IMG/VR virus record: IMGVR_UViG_3300020469_000168
Span: 1 to 30,503 of that record
From: a virus
DNA length: 30,503 nt
Direction: 5' to 3' (one strand)
Part shown: positions 22,160 to 28,825 of the stretch, piece after piece
Layout: each line of letters opens with the position of its first letter
How positions within the stretch are numbered: the first letter of the stretch is position 1
Position numbers and translations under genes: made by a program
Notes under the pieces: generated by a model
Told to the model about the DNA's origin: nothing
What the model saw: the letters and a program-made list of their open reading frames with translations, nothing else
Databases searched by the model: none

Positions 22160-23575
22160 TTACTCAGCGCAACCAACACAGGTTGCTGGGCCATTGAAGA
22201 GATCAGCAATTTCTTCGTCAGTCTCATCATCGAAACCAAACATGTCACCAAAGTTGCCATCAAGGGCAGCTAAGGCATCATCTTTAGCTTGTGTGTTCTG
22301 CATGACTTGGAGTGAGTAATACAGGCTGGTTTGCGGAGAACGCAACCAACGTTGAATAAAATCTTCGTCATATGTAACGACATCACTCCAGCTATTAAAG
22401 CTGTAGCCGTGACAGAGTCCTGTCCGCATCAGCATCTCCATTACTCCGTCTACTACTTTTTTGTAATCATCCCAACCAACAGATTCGGATGTTTCAACAT
22501 TGCCGTAGTCAAAGCTTTCGACACCAAACGTAGAGCTGTCCCTATCAACGTTGCGCCCGATGGGTGGTGCCAGTTCGGGGGCGGTTGTATAGCCTGCTCG
22601 GTCTTTGTAGCGGTAGGAGCAAGATGCAGTCGGTGCAATAGCAAAAGCACGGTCCATATTGGCCATGCGTGCTATAGCGGCTGAACTAGCAATACCTTGC
22701 GCAAGTGCTTTAACGATTTTAGTTGCAGCTGGAGTCACGATGTAATCAGCCATTGGATATAGGTGCGCATTAAGAGCTTCACCAAATTCTGCATAGGTAA
22801 CACCTTCGATTGCTAGCAGATTGGCTAGTCCCAGCATTCCAAGTCCGACTTGACGATCTTCTTCTTGTGTCAGATATTCACCGGTAGATTCAACACCTGT
22901 CTTTGCGTGCAGATCGATAAGCTCTTCCATGCCAGCGACAAACGCTCCAGGCAGCTCTTCAACAGTGCATGCACCCATGTTGATATGTTCAAGTAAACAA
23001 GTGCCACGAGAGCGCAGAAAGACTTCTAAGCAGACATTTGCATAAATACGCTGACCATATTGATCTGAACGGATTTTAGCTAACCAAATGTCACCACGTG
23101 CAATGCCTTCAAGGATGCTTGATTTAACACTATCAGCAGCTGCATTCCAGAGTTCAGTTGTCAGATTTACGCATCGCTTAGCCCACGGAAGTTCGTTGCG
23201 AGGTGTCTGCACAAATTCGAGGATGTCTGCGTGGTTAATGTCGAGGTGAAGGACAACAGCTCCGTTTTTATAGACTCCGCCTCTTCGAAGCTGTTCGTTA
23301 AGGCAGCTATAGATTTTGCCAAATGAAACCGGGCCACTTGCCACGAGTCCTTTCCCGTTATCCGTTCCAGCTCCTCGCAAGTTACTGAGATGGACAGCAA
23401 CTCCTGCTCCATAGCGCAATGCATGCGAGACAAATCTCCAACTTGCTTCAATTCCATTTGGTCCTTCCATTGAGTCTTGTACAACAAACACCGTGCAACT
23501 CACAGGTAAACGGCTGTTGGGATCGTCGATCCATGATTGGACACGACCGGTGCGTGCAATGAATTCAGTGGTCAT
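22160..23575 (-). CDS. nrdA: Class I ribonucleotide reductase alpha subunit (short cyanophage type)
   Basis: A 471-residue catalytic subunit without an ATP cone. The active-site set is present: Cys27 (PVSCTV), Asn180-Cys182-Glu184 (NVCLE) and Cys203 (MGACTVEE). A Tyr-Tyr dyad (SLYYSLQ) for radical transfer and a C-terminal Cys-x-x-Cys (CVGCAE) for re-reduction complete it. The Tyr dyad and neighbouring beta gene argue for class I and against B12-dependent class II. It reduces ribonucleotides for phage DNA. Redox partners could be the glutaredoxin-like protein and ferredoxin encoded just upstream. It overlaps mazG by 11 bases. Confidence 0.9.
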   Translation of the reverse strand: MTTEFIARTGRVQSWIDDPNSRLPVSCTVFVVQDSMEGPNGIEASWRFVSHALRYGAGVAVHLSNLRGAGTDNGKGLVASGPVSFGKIYSCLNEQLRRGGVYKNGAVVLHLDINHADILEFVQTPRNELPWAKRCVNLTTELWNAAADSVKSSILEGIARGDIWLAKIRSDQYGQRIYANVCLEVFLRSRGTCLLEHINMGACTVEELPGAFVAGMEELIDLHAKTGVESTGEYLTQEEDRQVGLGMLGLANLLAIEGVTYAEFGEALNAHLYPMADYIVTPAATKIVKALAQGIASSAAIARMANMDRAFAIAPTASCSYRYKDRAGYTTAPELAPPIGRNVDRDSSTFGVESFDYGNVETSESVGWDDYKKVVDGVMEMLMRTGLCHGYSFNSWSDVVTYDEDFIQRWLRSPQTSLYYSLQVMQNTQAKDDALAALDGNFGDMFGFDDETDEEIADLFNGPATCVGCAE

Positions 23576-24002
23576 AGCGACTTAGATCGAATGTTGTGTT
23601 TGTTAGGTCATTAAGAACTGGAGGCTTGTAGCTAGGTCCTTTAAGCACCTTGCCGTCATCTCTTCTGACAGGTTTACCGTCTTCTCCAAGCTTTGACATA
23701 TTGCTTTTGTGGACACGACGGAGAGCTTCCATCAAGTCCCAGTCAAGATTCTCAGCGTATTGAAAACAGACGTAAACAAGATCAGCCAACTCTTTTAGAC
23801 AGTCAGCTTCTGCTCCTTCATAATCATGAGCTTTTAGATGAGCTTCTAATAACTCTCTGTGTTCTTCATTTATCAATGTTAGCTGGAAATTCCGACGCTG
23901 TGGGTCATTTATGACACCATAAGCGTGACGAAATTCTTGCGCTTGTACTTGTAAATCCATCAAACTAATGCAGTTATACCAGTTTAATTTTCTTTCGTTC
24001 AT
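23565..24002 (-). CDS. mazG: MazG-like nucleoside triphosphate pyrophosphohydrolase
   Basis: A 145-residue protein with the MazG/all-alpha NTP-PPase motif: EEHRELLEAH, then LKELADLVYVCFQYAENL (ExxE and ExxD metal acids). The typical cyanophage C-terminal extension SNMSKLGEDGKPVRRDDGKV follows. Cyanophage MazG proteins are thought to act on (d)GTP and similar nucleotides and to adjust host nucleotide pools. It starts at ATG 24002, overlapping the infA stop by 4 bases (ATGA), so both are translated together. Confidence 0.88.
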   Translation of the reverse strand: MNERKLNWYNCISLMDLQVQAQEFRHAYGVINDPQRRNFQLTLINEEHRELLEAHLKAHDYEGAEADCLKELADLVYVCFQYAENLDWDLMEALRRVHKSNMSKLGEDGKPVRRDDGKVLKGPSYKPPVLNDLTNTTFDLSRYDH

Positions 24003-24226
24003 TTATCTCTAAGAGTGATACGGCCACGGTCTAAGTCATATGGACTTAATTCGACTGTGACACGATCACCTACTAATAATTGGATCTTGCGGGTAATTAA
24101 TTTACCGGAGGCGCGGCACAGGCATTTATGTTCTTTCGGTTCGTCTAATTCAACATTGAAATATCCGTTACCGCTTTCTTTGTAAATGGTGCCTTTGGCC
24201 TCAATTACATTCGCTTTCTTGCTCAT
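23999..24226 (-). CDS. infA: Translation initiation factor IF-1 homologue
   Basis: A 75-residue protein that matches bacterial IF-1 over its whole length: an S1-type OB fold starting IEAKGTIYKESGNGYFNVEL, then CRASGKLITRKIQLLVGDRV, then VELSPYDLDRGRITLRDK. The last block is nearly the family consensus (TVELTPYDLSKGRI). IF-1 occupies the ribosomal A site during initiation and stabilises the 30S complex. The ATG at 24226 gives the correct IF-1 N-terminus, and the longer frame to 24337 has no support. It sits between a small acidic gene and mazG with overlaps on both sides, so it is not a cellular contaminant. Confidence 0.93.
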   Translation of the reverse strand: MSKKANVIEAKGTIYKESGNGYFNVELDEPKEHKCLCRASGKLITRKIQLLVGDRVTVELSPYDLDRGRITLRDK

Positions 24227-24392
24227 CTGAAAAGTATTCTTTGTATTCTTGTTCAATCTGCTCAGTAGTCCAATCAGCGTATTCACGTTGCTGGTAATAT
24301 TCGAAGTAGCTCCAGAAGGTTCGGGTCCAGCCGTCATAGGTTTCTTCTATGAGGCGATCAACCATTTCTTCTCGTGTTAAATCAATTTTCAT
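24201..24392 (-). CDS. Small acidic protein (63 aa)
   Basis: A 63-residue protein, [20 protein letters not shown], then an aromatic-rich middle (WTRTFWSYFEYYQQREYADW) and an acidic end. Its stop lies 26 bases inside infA, and its start overlaps the ferredoxin stop. No family is recognised. Confidence 0.75.
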   Translation of the reverse strand: MKIDLTREEMVDRLIEETYDGWTRTFWSYFEYYQQREYADWTTEQIEQEYKEYFSDEQESECN

Positions 24393-24682
24393 TAATACAG
24401 TGATTCTTCTTTGTGTGTTTCTACAGTTACATCAGAGGTTGGATAAGTCACGCACAGCAGTGCAAATCCTCCTTCCATCTGATCATCATCAAGGAAGCTC
24501 TGCTCTTCCTGGTCAATAGTTCCAGCAGTAATCATGCCAGCGCATGATGAGCATGCACCTGCACGGCAGCTGTAAGGAATATCAACCCCTGCATCATCAA
24601 TAGCATCTAAGATGTACTGATCTTCTGCACACTCAAGTGTGAGTGTTTTGTCAGGTGTAACGACAGTAATAGTGTAGTTCAT
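24392..24682 (-). CDS. petF: Plant-type [2Fe-2S] ferredoxin
   Basis: A 96-residue ferredoxin with the cluster ligands Cys39, Cys44, Cys47 and Cys77 (C-x4-C-x2-C-x29-C) in [15 protein letters not shown] and LLCVTYP. This is the photosynthetic electron carrier that takes electrons from photosystem I. Phage ferredoxins are thought to redirect electrons to phage-useful reductases. Neighbours are RNR and glutaredoxin genes. The start overlaps the upstream stop. Confidence 0.95.
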   Translation of the reverse strand: MNYTITVVTPDKTLTLECAEDQYILDAIDDAGVDIPYSCRAGACSSCAGMITAGTIDQEEQSFLDDDQMEGGFALLCVTYPTSDVTVETHKEESLY

Positions 24683-24903
24683 CAGAAACCTTTTGGTCTA
24701 GCTTTGTTTCGTTTGTCTTTAGTCTTTTTAGGAACTACTATCAAACAGCTAGGTGCTATTGCTAACAGTTCTTTGTCAGACTTTTTAAGCAACATGTCGC
24801 TAATACGATCTATTGCCATAGCAAATATACCAGGCTTTGATACATTTGTGAGGAAATGATTTGCTAAATCATACACAAATTCTTCGCGTTCGCTATCAGT
24901 CAT
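24682..24903 (-). CDS. Small protein (73 aa) of unknown function
   Basis: ATG at 24903 ([18 protein letters not shown]) is preferred to an upstream TTG at 24912. It is helical, with a basic tail [15 protein letters not shown]. It follows the 71-aa gene and overlaps the ferredoxin start. Function unknown. Confidence 0.7.
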   Translation of the reverse strand: MTDSEREEFVYDLANHFLTNVSKPGIFAMAIDRISDMLLKKSDKELLAIAPSCLIVVPKKTKDKRNKARPKGF

Positions 24904-24908
24904 TTTTT

Positions 24909-25124
24909 TCAAGTACCGAAATGTTTTGTAAGAACATCGAGACGTTCTGAATGTTCGGAAATGACATCTAGTTGCTCTTGAATCGCAGCCATAACATTTG
25001 GATGCTCTCCAATACCTACAGGATTATGTAAATAAACTTCTACGTTCATTCGAGCAGTTTCAATAGAACCACGCGCTTCAGCTACTAAAGCAGATAAAAT
25101 TTGCGTTCTTAAATTAATATCCAT
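24909..25124 (-). CDS. Small helical protein (71 aa)
   Basis: ATG at 25124 (MDINLRTQILSALVAEARGS). The product is mainly helical (AAIQEQLDVISEHSERLDVL) and likely forms a helical hairpin. It sits 3 bases from the glutaredoxin-like gene. No family is recognised. Confidence 0.7.
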   Translation of the reverse strand: MDINLRTQILSALVAEARGSIETARMNVEVYLHNPVGIGEHPNVMAAIQEQLDVISEHSERLDVLTKHFGT

Positions 25125-25126
25125 TG

Positions 25127-25480
25127 TCAATCAGGATGTGCGTATGTATATGCATCAAGGGTTGCTTGTAGATGTTCGATGATGTTGTTAGCACCAACAA
25201 AGCGCTCTACTGATTCTTCTTCTAGGTCGCAGAACTCATAGCCGTCTTCTTCCGAGAAGTCACATTGGACCGTCTCATGGACGACAACCAGCGTTGGTGT
25301 AAGTTCCACCGATAGCTCCTCCGCAAGCGCCGTACGCTGGCCAGAGGGTGTTTTAAGAGGGACAATGTCCAGCTCTGCTTGCTCATTTGCTGTGAGAGTT
25401 TTGAAGTGATCTTTGAGGCGAGCACAAGGAACACACTCGTCTTGTGAAAATACATAAAGGTGATACTGTTTCATAGCCAT
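25127..25480 (-). CDS. Glutaredoxin/thioredoxin-like protein
   Basis: A 117-residue thioredoxin-fold protein. It has a first strand YHLYVFSQDEC, active-site Cys16-Val-Pro-Cys19 followed by a helix, and a cis-proline motif Thr61-Pro62-Thr (LTPTLVVVHE). An acidic loop (CDFSEEDGYEFCDLEEES) is an unusual insertion carrying two further Cys. It is the likely electron donor to the phage RNR encoded in the same transcript. The start overlaps the upstream stop (TAATG). Confidence 0.85.
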   Translation of the reverse strand: MAMKQYHLYVFSQDECVPCARLKDHFKTLTANEQAELDIVPLKTPSGQRTALAEELSVELTPTLVVVHETVQCDFSEEDGYEFCDLEEESVERFVGANNIIEHLQATLDAYTYAHPD

Positions 25481-25791
25481 TATTCTGCAGATGTTCCATC
25501 GGTGTAATAAAAACCACCGATGCAGTTGCCTTGATTAGATGTTACAACGTGTCGGCTGTGCTTATAGCACCGCATTCCTGAATGATAGGTAATCAAAACA
25601 GGATTGCCAACATCAACTGTGTCTAATTTAGAACACATAATTAGTCGGACTACGTTGTCTTTTGTTTTGTACTGAACCTCAGCGTCATAACAAAGGTGAT
25701 CAACAAGCTCACCCTTTTCAGGGTGCATAACAAATCGCATTGAAGGTTCGGAAACTGCAATAGCTTCCATTTCGCCCATAGTGCTTTTCAT
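25480..25791 (-). CDS. Protein of unknown function (103 aa)
   Basis: A 103-residue beta-rich protein (EPSMRFVMHPEKGELVDHLC; VRLIMCSKLDTVDVGNPVLI) with four Cys. No family is recognised. It is chained to both neighbours by stop/start overlaps. Confidence 0.75.
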   Translation of the reverse strand: MKSTMGEMEAIAVSEPSMRFVMHPEKGELVDHLCYDAEVQYKTKDNVVRLIMCSKLDTVDVGNPVLITYHSGMRCYKHSRHVVTSNQGNCIGGFYYTDGTSAE

Positions 25792-25949
25792 TCTTCAAAC
25801 ATTGGTGAGGGTGTACAGCTAGTAACTCGACGACAATCAGGACAGAGTTCTATAACGGTGTTGATGGCGTGCTGCACGTCTTTACCAGAAGTTTTGAACT
25901 CTTGAAAGTCGCCTGATTTATCAATATATTTAACTGTGTAATCAGTCAT
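25788..25949 (-). CDS. Micro-gene, 53 aa, with CPDC motif
   Basis: ATG 25949 to TGA 25788: MTDYTVKYIDKSGDFQEFKT ... INTVIELCPDCRRVTSC. The stop overlaps the next ATG by 4 bases (ATGA) and the start lies inside the end of the previous gene. The Cys-Pro-Asp-Cys plus a third Cys could bind a metal. Unknown function. Confidence 0.65.
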   Translation of the reverse strand: MTDYTVKYIDKSGDFQEFKTSGKDVQHAINTVIELCPDCRRVTSCTPSPMFEE

Positions 25950-26205
25950 TAACTATGATCTGGGCAGCTTCATTGGCTTGTGTTTCGTTTGGAGCAACGA
26001 GTTTAAGTGGTGGTAGATATTTCTTTTCAGCCAAGTACTCTTCAACTTCTTTTCTACCTTCAATAGAGAGGTAGCCAAACATAAGGTTGAGTATTTGATT
26101 GAGATAGAACCTAGAAGGGTTCGGTGAGTCTTGGGCCAGTCCTGCGTGACACAAGCAAACGACATCGATTGCATCCCAGTCAGCGATTTCATTTGGTTCG
26201 GGCAT
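25942..26205 (-). CDS. Small protein (87 aa) of unknown function
   Basis: An 87-residue acidic protein, MPEPNEIADWDAIDVVCLCH onward, with RFYLNQILNLMFGYLS and a helical Glu/Lys-rich part. It is coupled by overlap with the genes on both sides. Confidence 0.75.
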   Translation of the reverse strand: MPEPNEIADWDAIDVVCLCHAGLAQDSPNPSRFYLNQILNLMFGYLSIEGRKEVEEYLAEKKYLPPLKLVAPNETQANEAAQIIVND

Positions 26206-26362
26206 GATTAGTTAGTTGTTTGAACTCGTCAGGGTTTTCGCAAAGATGATCAAGCAATGTCAGCAGAGTTGATACTGTCATTTCTGATGCTTTTAAATCA
26301 ACGTTGAGAAGAAAGGCGGTGATATACCGCCGTGTAGCTCTTAGCTGTGAAACAGCATTCAT
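26189..26362 (-). CDS. Micro-gene, 57 aa
   Basis: ATG 26362 to TGA 26189: MNAVSQLRATRRYITAFLLN, then VDLKASEMTVSTLLTLLDHL. It fills the gap between the 215-aa gene (stop at 26365) and the 87-aa gene, overlapping the latter by 17 bases. Helical. Function unknown. Confidence 0.6.
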   Translation of the reverse strand: MNAVSQLRATRRYITAFLLNVDLKASEMTVSTLLTLLDHLCENPDEFKQLTNHARTK

Positions 26363-26364
26363 TA

Positions 26365-27012
26365 TCAGAATTCTTCCGTTTCTACAGCTACAGTGACGTC
26401 TTCAACGATTGCTGGAATTCCAGTCAATGACTCATTGATGATGGCAATAGAGTCACGCATAATTTTTTGCTTAGCTGCGTTGTCTTTGTTAGATCGTGCG
26501 TCTGCTAGCAATGCGTAAGTCTCATCACTAGTGACTTTGTTGCCGTTGTTGCGAATGCAGGCAAAGCAAGGGCGCATTTTTGAATCGCCTTTCCAGCTAT
26601 CAATTGCAACAAGGCAATCAAGCTGTTGAGCATCAGCTAGACCCATCAACCCAGTGATCAAACACTGAGACCAGATAGTGGTCAGACCAGATGTAATCAT
26701 GACAGTACGACCAGACTGTGTCTCAGCAAAGAGATTGATTTTGGTACCATCGAAGCCAGAATCTTTATAAACATCTTCAGCAATAGTCAGGCCCGTAATG
26801 CGCACGGGTCCAATGCGAGTCACTGGCTTACCGTTGTCACGTACGAGTGCTTGTGTGCTGTCATCACCCAAGTATTGGAAGAAGACTGCCTCACTATCTT
26901 TAACTAAGCCAACACCGATCATGATGTCAACTTGAGGTGCAGATCCGCCACCAATCTCAGCGACGATAGATGCAGCATCAGTGGTCAGATTGGCAGTAGA
27001 AACAATAGTCAT
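26365..27012 (-). CDS. Conserved-looking protein with acidic tail ending ETEEF (215 aa)
   Basis: A 215-residue beta-rich soluble protein. The first ~130 residues contain regular strands (VDIMIGVGLVKDSEAVFFQY; GPVRITGLTIAEDVYKD; GRTVMITSGLTTIWSQCLIT), then CLVAIDSWKGDSKMRPCFAC, and a helical end with acidic tail VAVETEEF. The tail style matches DNA-replication accessory proteins that bind partners through a C-terminal Phe. This is a weak inference. It heads the gene chain that runs to nrdB. Confidence 0.8.
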   Translation of the reverse strand: MTIVSTANLTTDAASIVAEIGGGSAPQVDIMIGVGLVKDSEAVFFQYLGDDSTQALVRDNGKPVTRIGPVRITGLTIAEDVYKDSGFDGTKINLFAETQSGRTVMITSGLTTIWSQCLITGLMGLADAQQLDCLVAIDSWKGDSKMRPCFACIRNNGNKVTSDETYALLADARSNKDNAAKQKIMRDSIAIINESLTGIPAIVEDVTVAVETEEF

Positions 27013-27059
27013 TTGTATACAGAGTTAGGTTTACAGTTGCCCGTAGGCGCTATATCAAG

Positions 27060-27077
27060 TAGCCGGCGTTAGCCGGC
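27060..27077. repeat. 18-bp palindromic hairpin repeat, copy 2
   Basis: TAGCCGGCGTTAGCCGGC, identical to the copies at 11030 and 27471. It is located 9 bases past the stop of the 56-aa gene (minus strand) and upstream of the 215-aa gene, so it is again at a 3' end. The following bases on the minus strand are only weakly T-rich. Confidence 0.8.
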
Positions 27078-27086
27078 ATTATTCAG

Positions 27087-27257
27087 TTATTTGTTGCGTT
27101 CAGGATCAATGCTTTTTAGGCGTCCTGCTTTTTCAAGGCAAAGCTCGGCTACACGTTCAAGAACCTCTAGTTCGTCCGCATAATGGTTATACGTAAGAGA
27201 TTTAATGAACTGCATGCAGCCTTCAGCTACGTAGTTCGTCTTATTTTTTATGTTCAT
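27087..27257 (-). CDS. Micro-gene, 56 aa
   Basis: ATG 27257 to TAA 27087: MNIKNKTNYVAEGCMQFIKS, then LTYNHYADELEVLERVAELC. Helical. Its ATG overlaps the previous stop (ATGA). Function unknown. Confidence 0.65.
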   Translation of the reverse strand: MNIKNKTNYVAEGCMQFIKSLTYNHYADELEVLERVAELCLEKAGRLKSIDPERNK

Positions 27258-27421
27258 GCTGAGGCCAGAATCCCACTCATTTCAGTGAGTTTTGCAGCAG
27301 CAAGAGCTTCAATGCATGTCCAAGCAAGCTCGCCAGACACCTGTTCTTGATCACAGAAGTATTCAATTGTGTCTTCAATTACCTCAGTCAACTCTTTGAG
27401 CTGATCATGCGATATGTTCAT
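27254..27421 (-). CDS. Micro-gene, 55 aa, helical
   Basis: ATG 27421 to TGA 27254: MNISHDQLKELTEVIEDTIE, then YFCDQEQVSGELAWTCIEAL. It looks like a two-helix protein with Cys residues. It is coupled to the following 56-aa gene. No family is recognised. Confidence 0.65.
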   Translation of the reverse strand: MNISHDQLKELTEVIEDTIEYFCDQEQVSGELAWTCIEALAAAKLTEMSGILASA

Positions 27422-27470
27422 CTAGTTGTTAGATATAAACTTCAAGCCCATCACGGGCATACAAATAATA

Positions 27471-27488
27471 TAGCCGGCGTTAGCCGGC
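27471..27488. repeat. 18-bp palindromic hairpin repeat, copy 3
   Basis: TAGCCGGCGTTAGCCGGC between hli and the 55-aa gene. On the minus strand the stem is followed by TATATTATTTG, the most terminator-like of the three copies. A second small hairpin GCCC-ATCAC-GGGC (27447-27459) lies next to it. Confidence 0.8.
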
Positions 27489-27534
27489 AATGGGGTATCT
27501 AAACCTTACAAAATAGTTAGTGAAAGCAAAGCAA

Positions 27535-27726
27535 TCACCAGATGCCGGGAATAATTTGTCCGGTCAATGCATATGCACCAAGTGCAGCAATAATGCCGAT
27601 CATTGCAAAACGTCCATTGAGCATTTCAGCTTTTTCATTGTGAGTCACGGTAATCTCCTGTGTATACATAGTTGGTTCTTTGGCGTAGATATTTTGAATT
27701 CCACGATCCTCTGTAATTGTAGTCAT
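27535..27726 (-). CDS. hli: High-light-inducible protein (Hli/Scp)
   Basis: A 63-residue single-helix chlorophyll-binding protein. The family motif is EMLNGRFAMIGIIAALGAYA (ExxNGRxAMxG), followed by GQIIPGIW. ATG at 27726 (MTTITEDRGIQNIYAKE) gives normal length. Hli proteins bind to thylakoids and dissipate excess light energy, protecting photosystem II during infection. Cyanophage hli genes derive from hosts and are commonly found beside psbA/psbD. It ends before hairpin copy 3, so it is probably the 3' gene of its transcript. Confidence 0.95.
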   Translation of the reverse strand: MTTITEDRGIQNIYAKEPTMYTQEITVTHNEKAEMLNGRFAMIGIIAALGAYALTGQIIPGIW

Positions 27727-27760
27727 TGGAATAATAGACAACTGTAAATTATTGTAACAA

Positions 27761-27994
27761 TTAACGACGATCAAATGTGAGTTTATCGAGTTTATTTTCA
27801 ATACGGACCATATGTTGTTCAACACGGCCCATCATCTCACTCAAGTCAGCTTTACTGACATATTGCTCGGCAACTCGAAGCTCAACTTCATCGACACGTT
27901 TGTCGAGTTCATGGATACGTCCATGCAATCGATTAGTTAGAGCAGCCAAACCTGTCACAACAGCTATTGCTATAGGTATTGTAGCTTCTAACAT
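27761..27994 (-). CDS. Membrane-anchored coiled-coil protein (77 aa)
   Basis: A 77-residue protein with a hydrophobic N-terminus (LEATIPIAIAVVTGLAALT) followed by a long heptad-like helix (RIHELDKRVDEVELRVAEQY; VEQHMVRIENKLDKL). Proteins of this plan in cyanophages have been guessed to be spanin-like or virion parts. No direct motif supports either. Confidence 0.75.
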   Translation of the reverse strand: MLEATIPIAIAVVTGLAALTNRLHGRIHELDKRVDEVELRVAEQYVSKADLSEMMGRVEQHMVRIENKLDKLTFDRR

Positions 27995-28002
27995 TGCTCA
28001 AT

Positions 28003-28146
28003 TTACTTATCGATGCTATAAGTTATTTTATCAAGAATTTGTTCAATGTCTTTATATTGAGGATTTTTAGCTGACATGTGATGTGTCATATAAAACACAA
28101 TGATTTTGCGAATTAAAAGCAAATCGGTTGTGTGTAGTTTTGTCAT
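28003..28146 (-). CDS. Micro-gene, 47 aa
   Basis: ATG 28146 to TAA 28003: MTKLHTTDLLLIRKIIVFYM, then THHMSAKNPQYKDIEQILDK. It is amphipathic to hydrophobic in the first half. It starts one base after the stop of the 27-aa gene. Function unknown. Confidence 0.55.
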   Translation of the reverse strand: MTKLHTTDLLLIRKIIVFYMTHHMSAKNPQYKDIEQILDKITYSIDK

Positions 28147-28147
28147 T

Positions 28148-28231
28148 TTATAATTTTGTGAAATATAATCCTATTGCAACAATTAAACATGGCAATAATA
28201 TTAATGCTATCGAATAATAGAAACCAACCAT
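28148..28231 (-). CDS. 27-aa single-transmembrane microprotein
   Basis: ATG 28231 to TAA 28148: MVGFYYSIALILLPCLIVAI, then GLYFTKL. It is almost entirely one membrane helix with a basic C-terminus. Its size and topology are like the low-molecular-mass subunits of photosystem II or cytochrome b6f, and it lies between hli and psbD, but its sequence fits none of the ones I know. A gap of one base couples it to the following gene. Confidence 0.4.
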   Translation of the reverse strand: MVGFYYSIALILLPCLIVAIGLYFTKL

Positions 28232-28250
28232 TGCTTCAATTAATTAAATC

Positions 28251-28763
28251 TCAATTAAAGACTTCTCCAGCCATACGCTGCTTAGAGTTACTTCTGCTTT
28301 TATAAGAAGACTTTCTAGGAACATAACCTTGGCCACCTCTTGCAGGCGTTTGAGAAGGTCGATTTCCAGCTGCGTATTGACCTCCACCTTTTTGGGGATA
28401 AGAGCGGTTTTCAGGGTCATCACGTCTGTCGCCATCTTCAATGGGTTTAGAGCTGCCGTTAGGGCCAACTCCGATTTCTTCAATAGGTTCATAACGTCTA
28501 CCATCTTCAATGGGAGACATTGGACTAGCAGGACTTGCTGGGGAATAACCTGAACCATATTTGTTCATTCCATTCGCAACGCGGTCACCGTATGTGTGAC
28601 TAGGAGAAACTACAGAGCGACCGTCACGATCAATTCCAGGAGGCGGCCCAGTATATATGTGTGTACGTTCTCCTTCCTTACGTTTGTTTTGTAAATATTG
28701 ATTTTTCATAAATCGTTCGTACCCAGGCATCTCGTTTCTAGGCTCTTCCTGAGGTAAAGACAT
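28251..28763 (-). CDS. Pro/Gly-rich disordered protein (170 aa)
   Basis: A 170-residue polar, disordered protein with repeats of Pro-Ile-Glu-Asp/Glu (SPIEDGRR, EPIEE, KPIEDGDRR), a TGPPPGIDRDGRS stretch and a basic Ser/Arg/Lys end. It is probably a virion internal or scaffold-type protein, by composition only. Located between psbD and the membrane micro-genes. Confidence 0.75.
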   Translation of the reverse strand: MSLPQEEPRNEMPGYERFMKNQYLQNKRKEGERTHIYTGPPPGIDRDGRSVVSPSHTYGDRVANGMNKYGSGYSPASPASPMSPIEDGRRYEPIEEIGVGPNGSSKPIEDGDRRDDPENRSYPQKGGGQYAAGNRPSQTPARGGQGYVPRKSSYKSRSNSKQRMAGEVFN

Positions 28764-28825
28764 TTGTAATAATCTACACTTTTACTATTTAGTTTAACAG
28801 GTTACTATAACAATGAATTTTTAAA

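Noticed and set aside
22331-22684. 117-aa open frame on the plus strand inside nrdA
   Set aside because: Antisense to a well-supported catalytic subunit gene with many odd residues. It has no independent support.
28244-28558. 104-aa minus-strand frame, hydrophobic-rich
   Set aside because: It is an alternative frame of the Pro/Gly-rich gene at 28251-28763, which has the better composition and start context.
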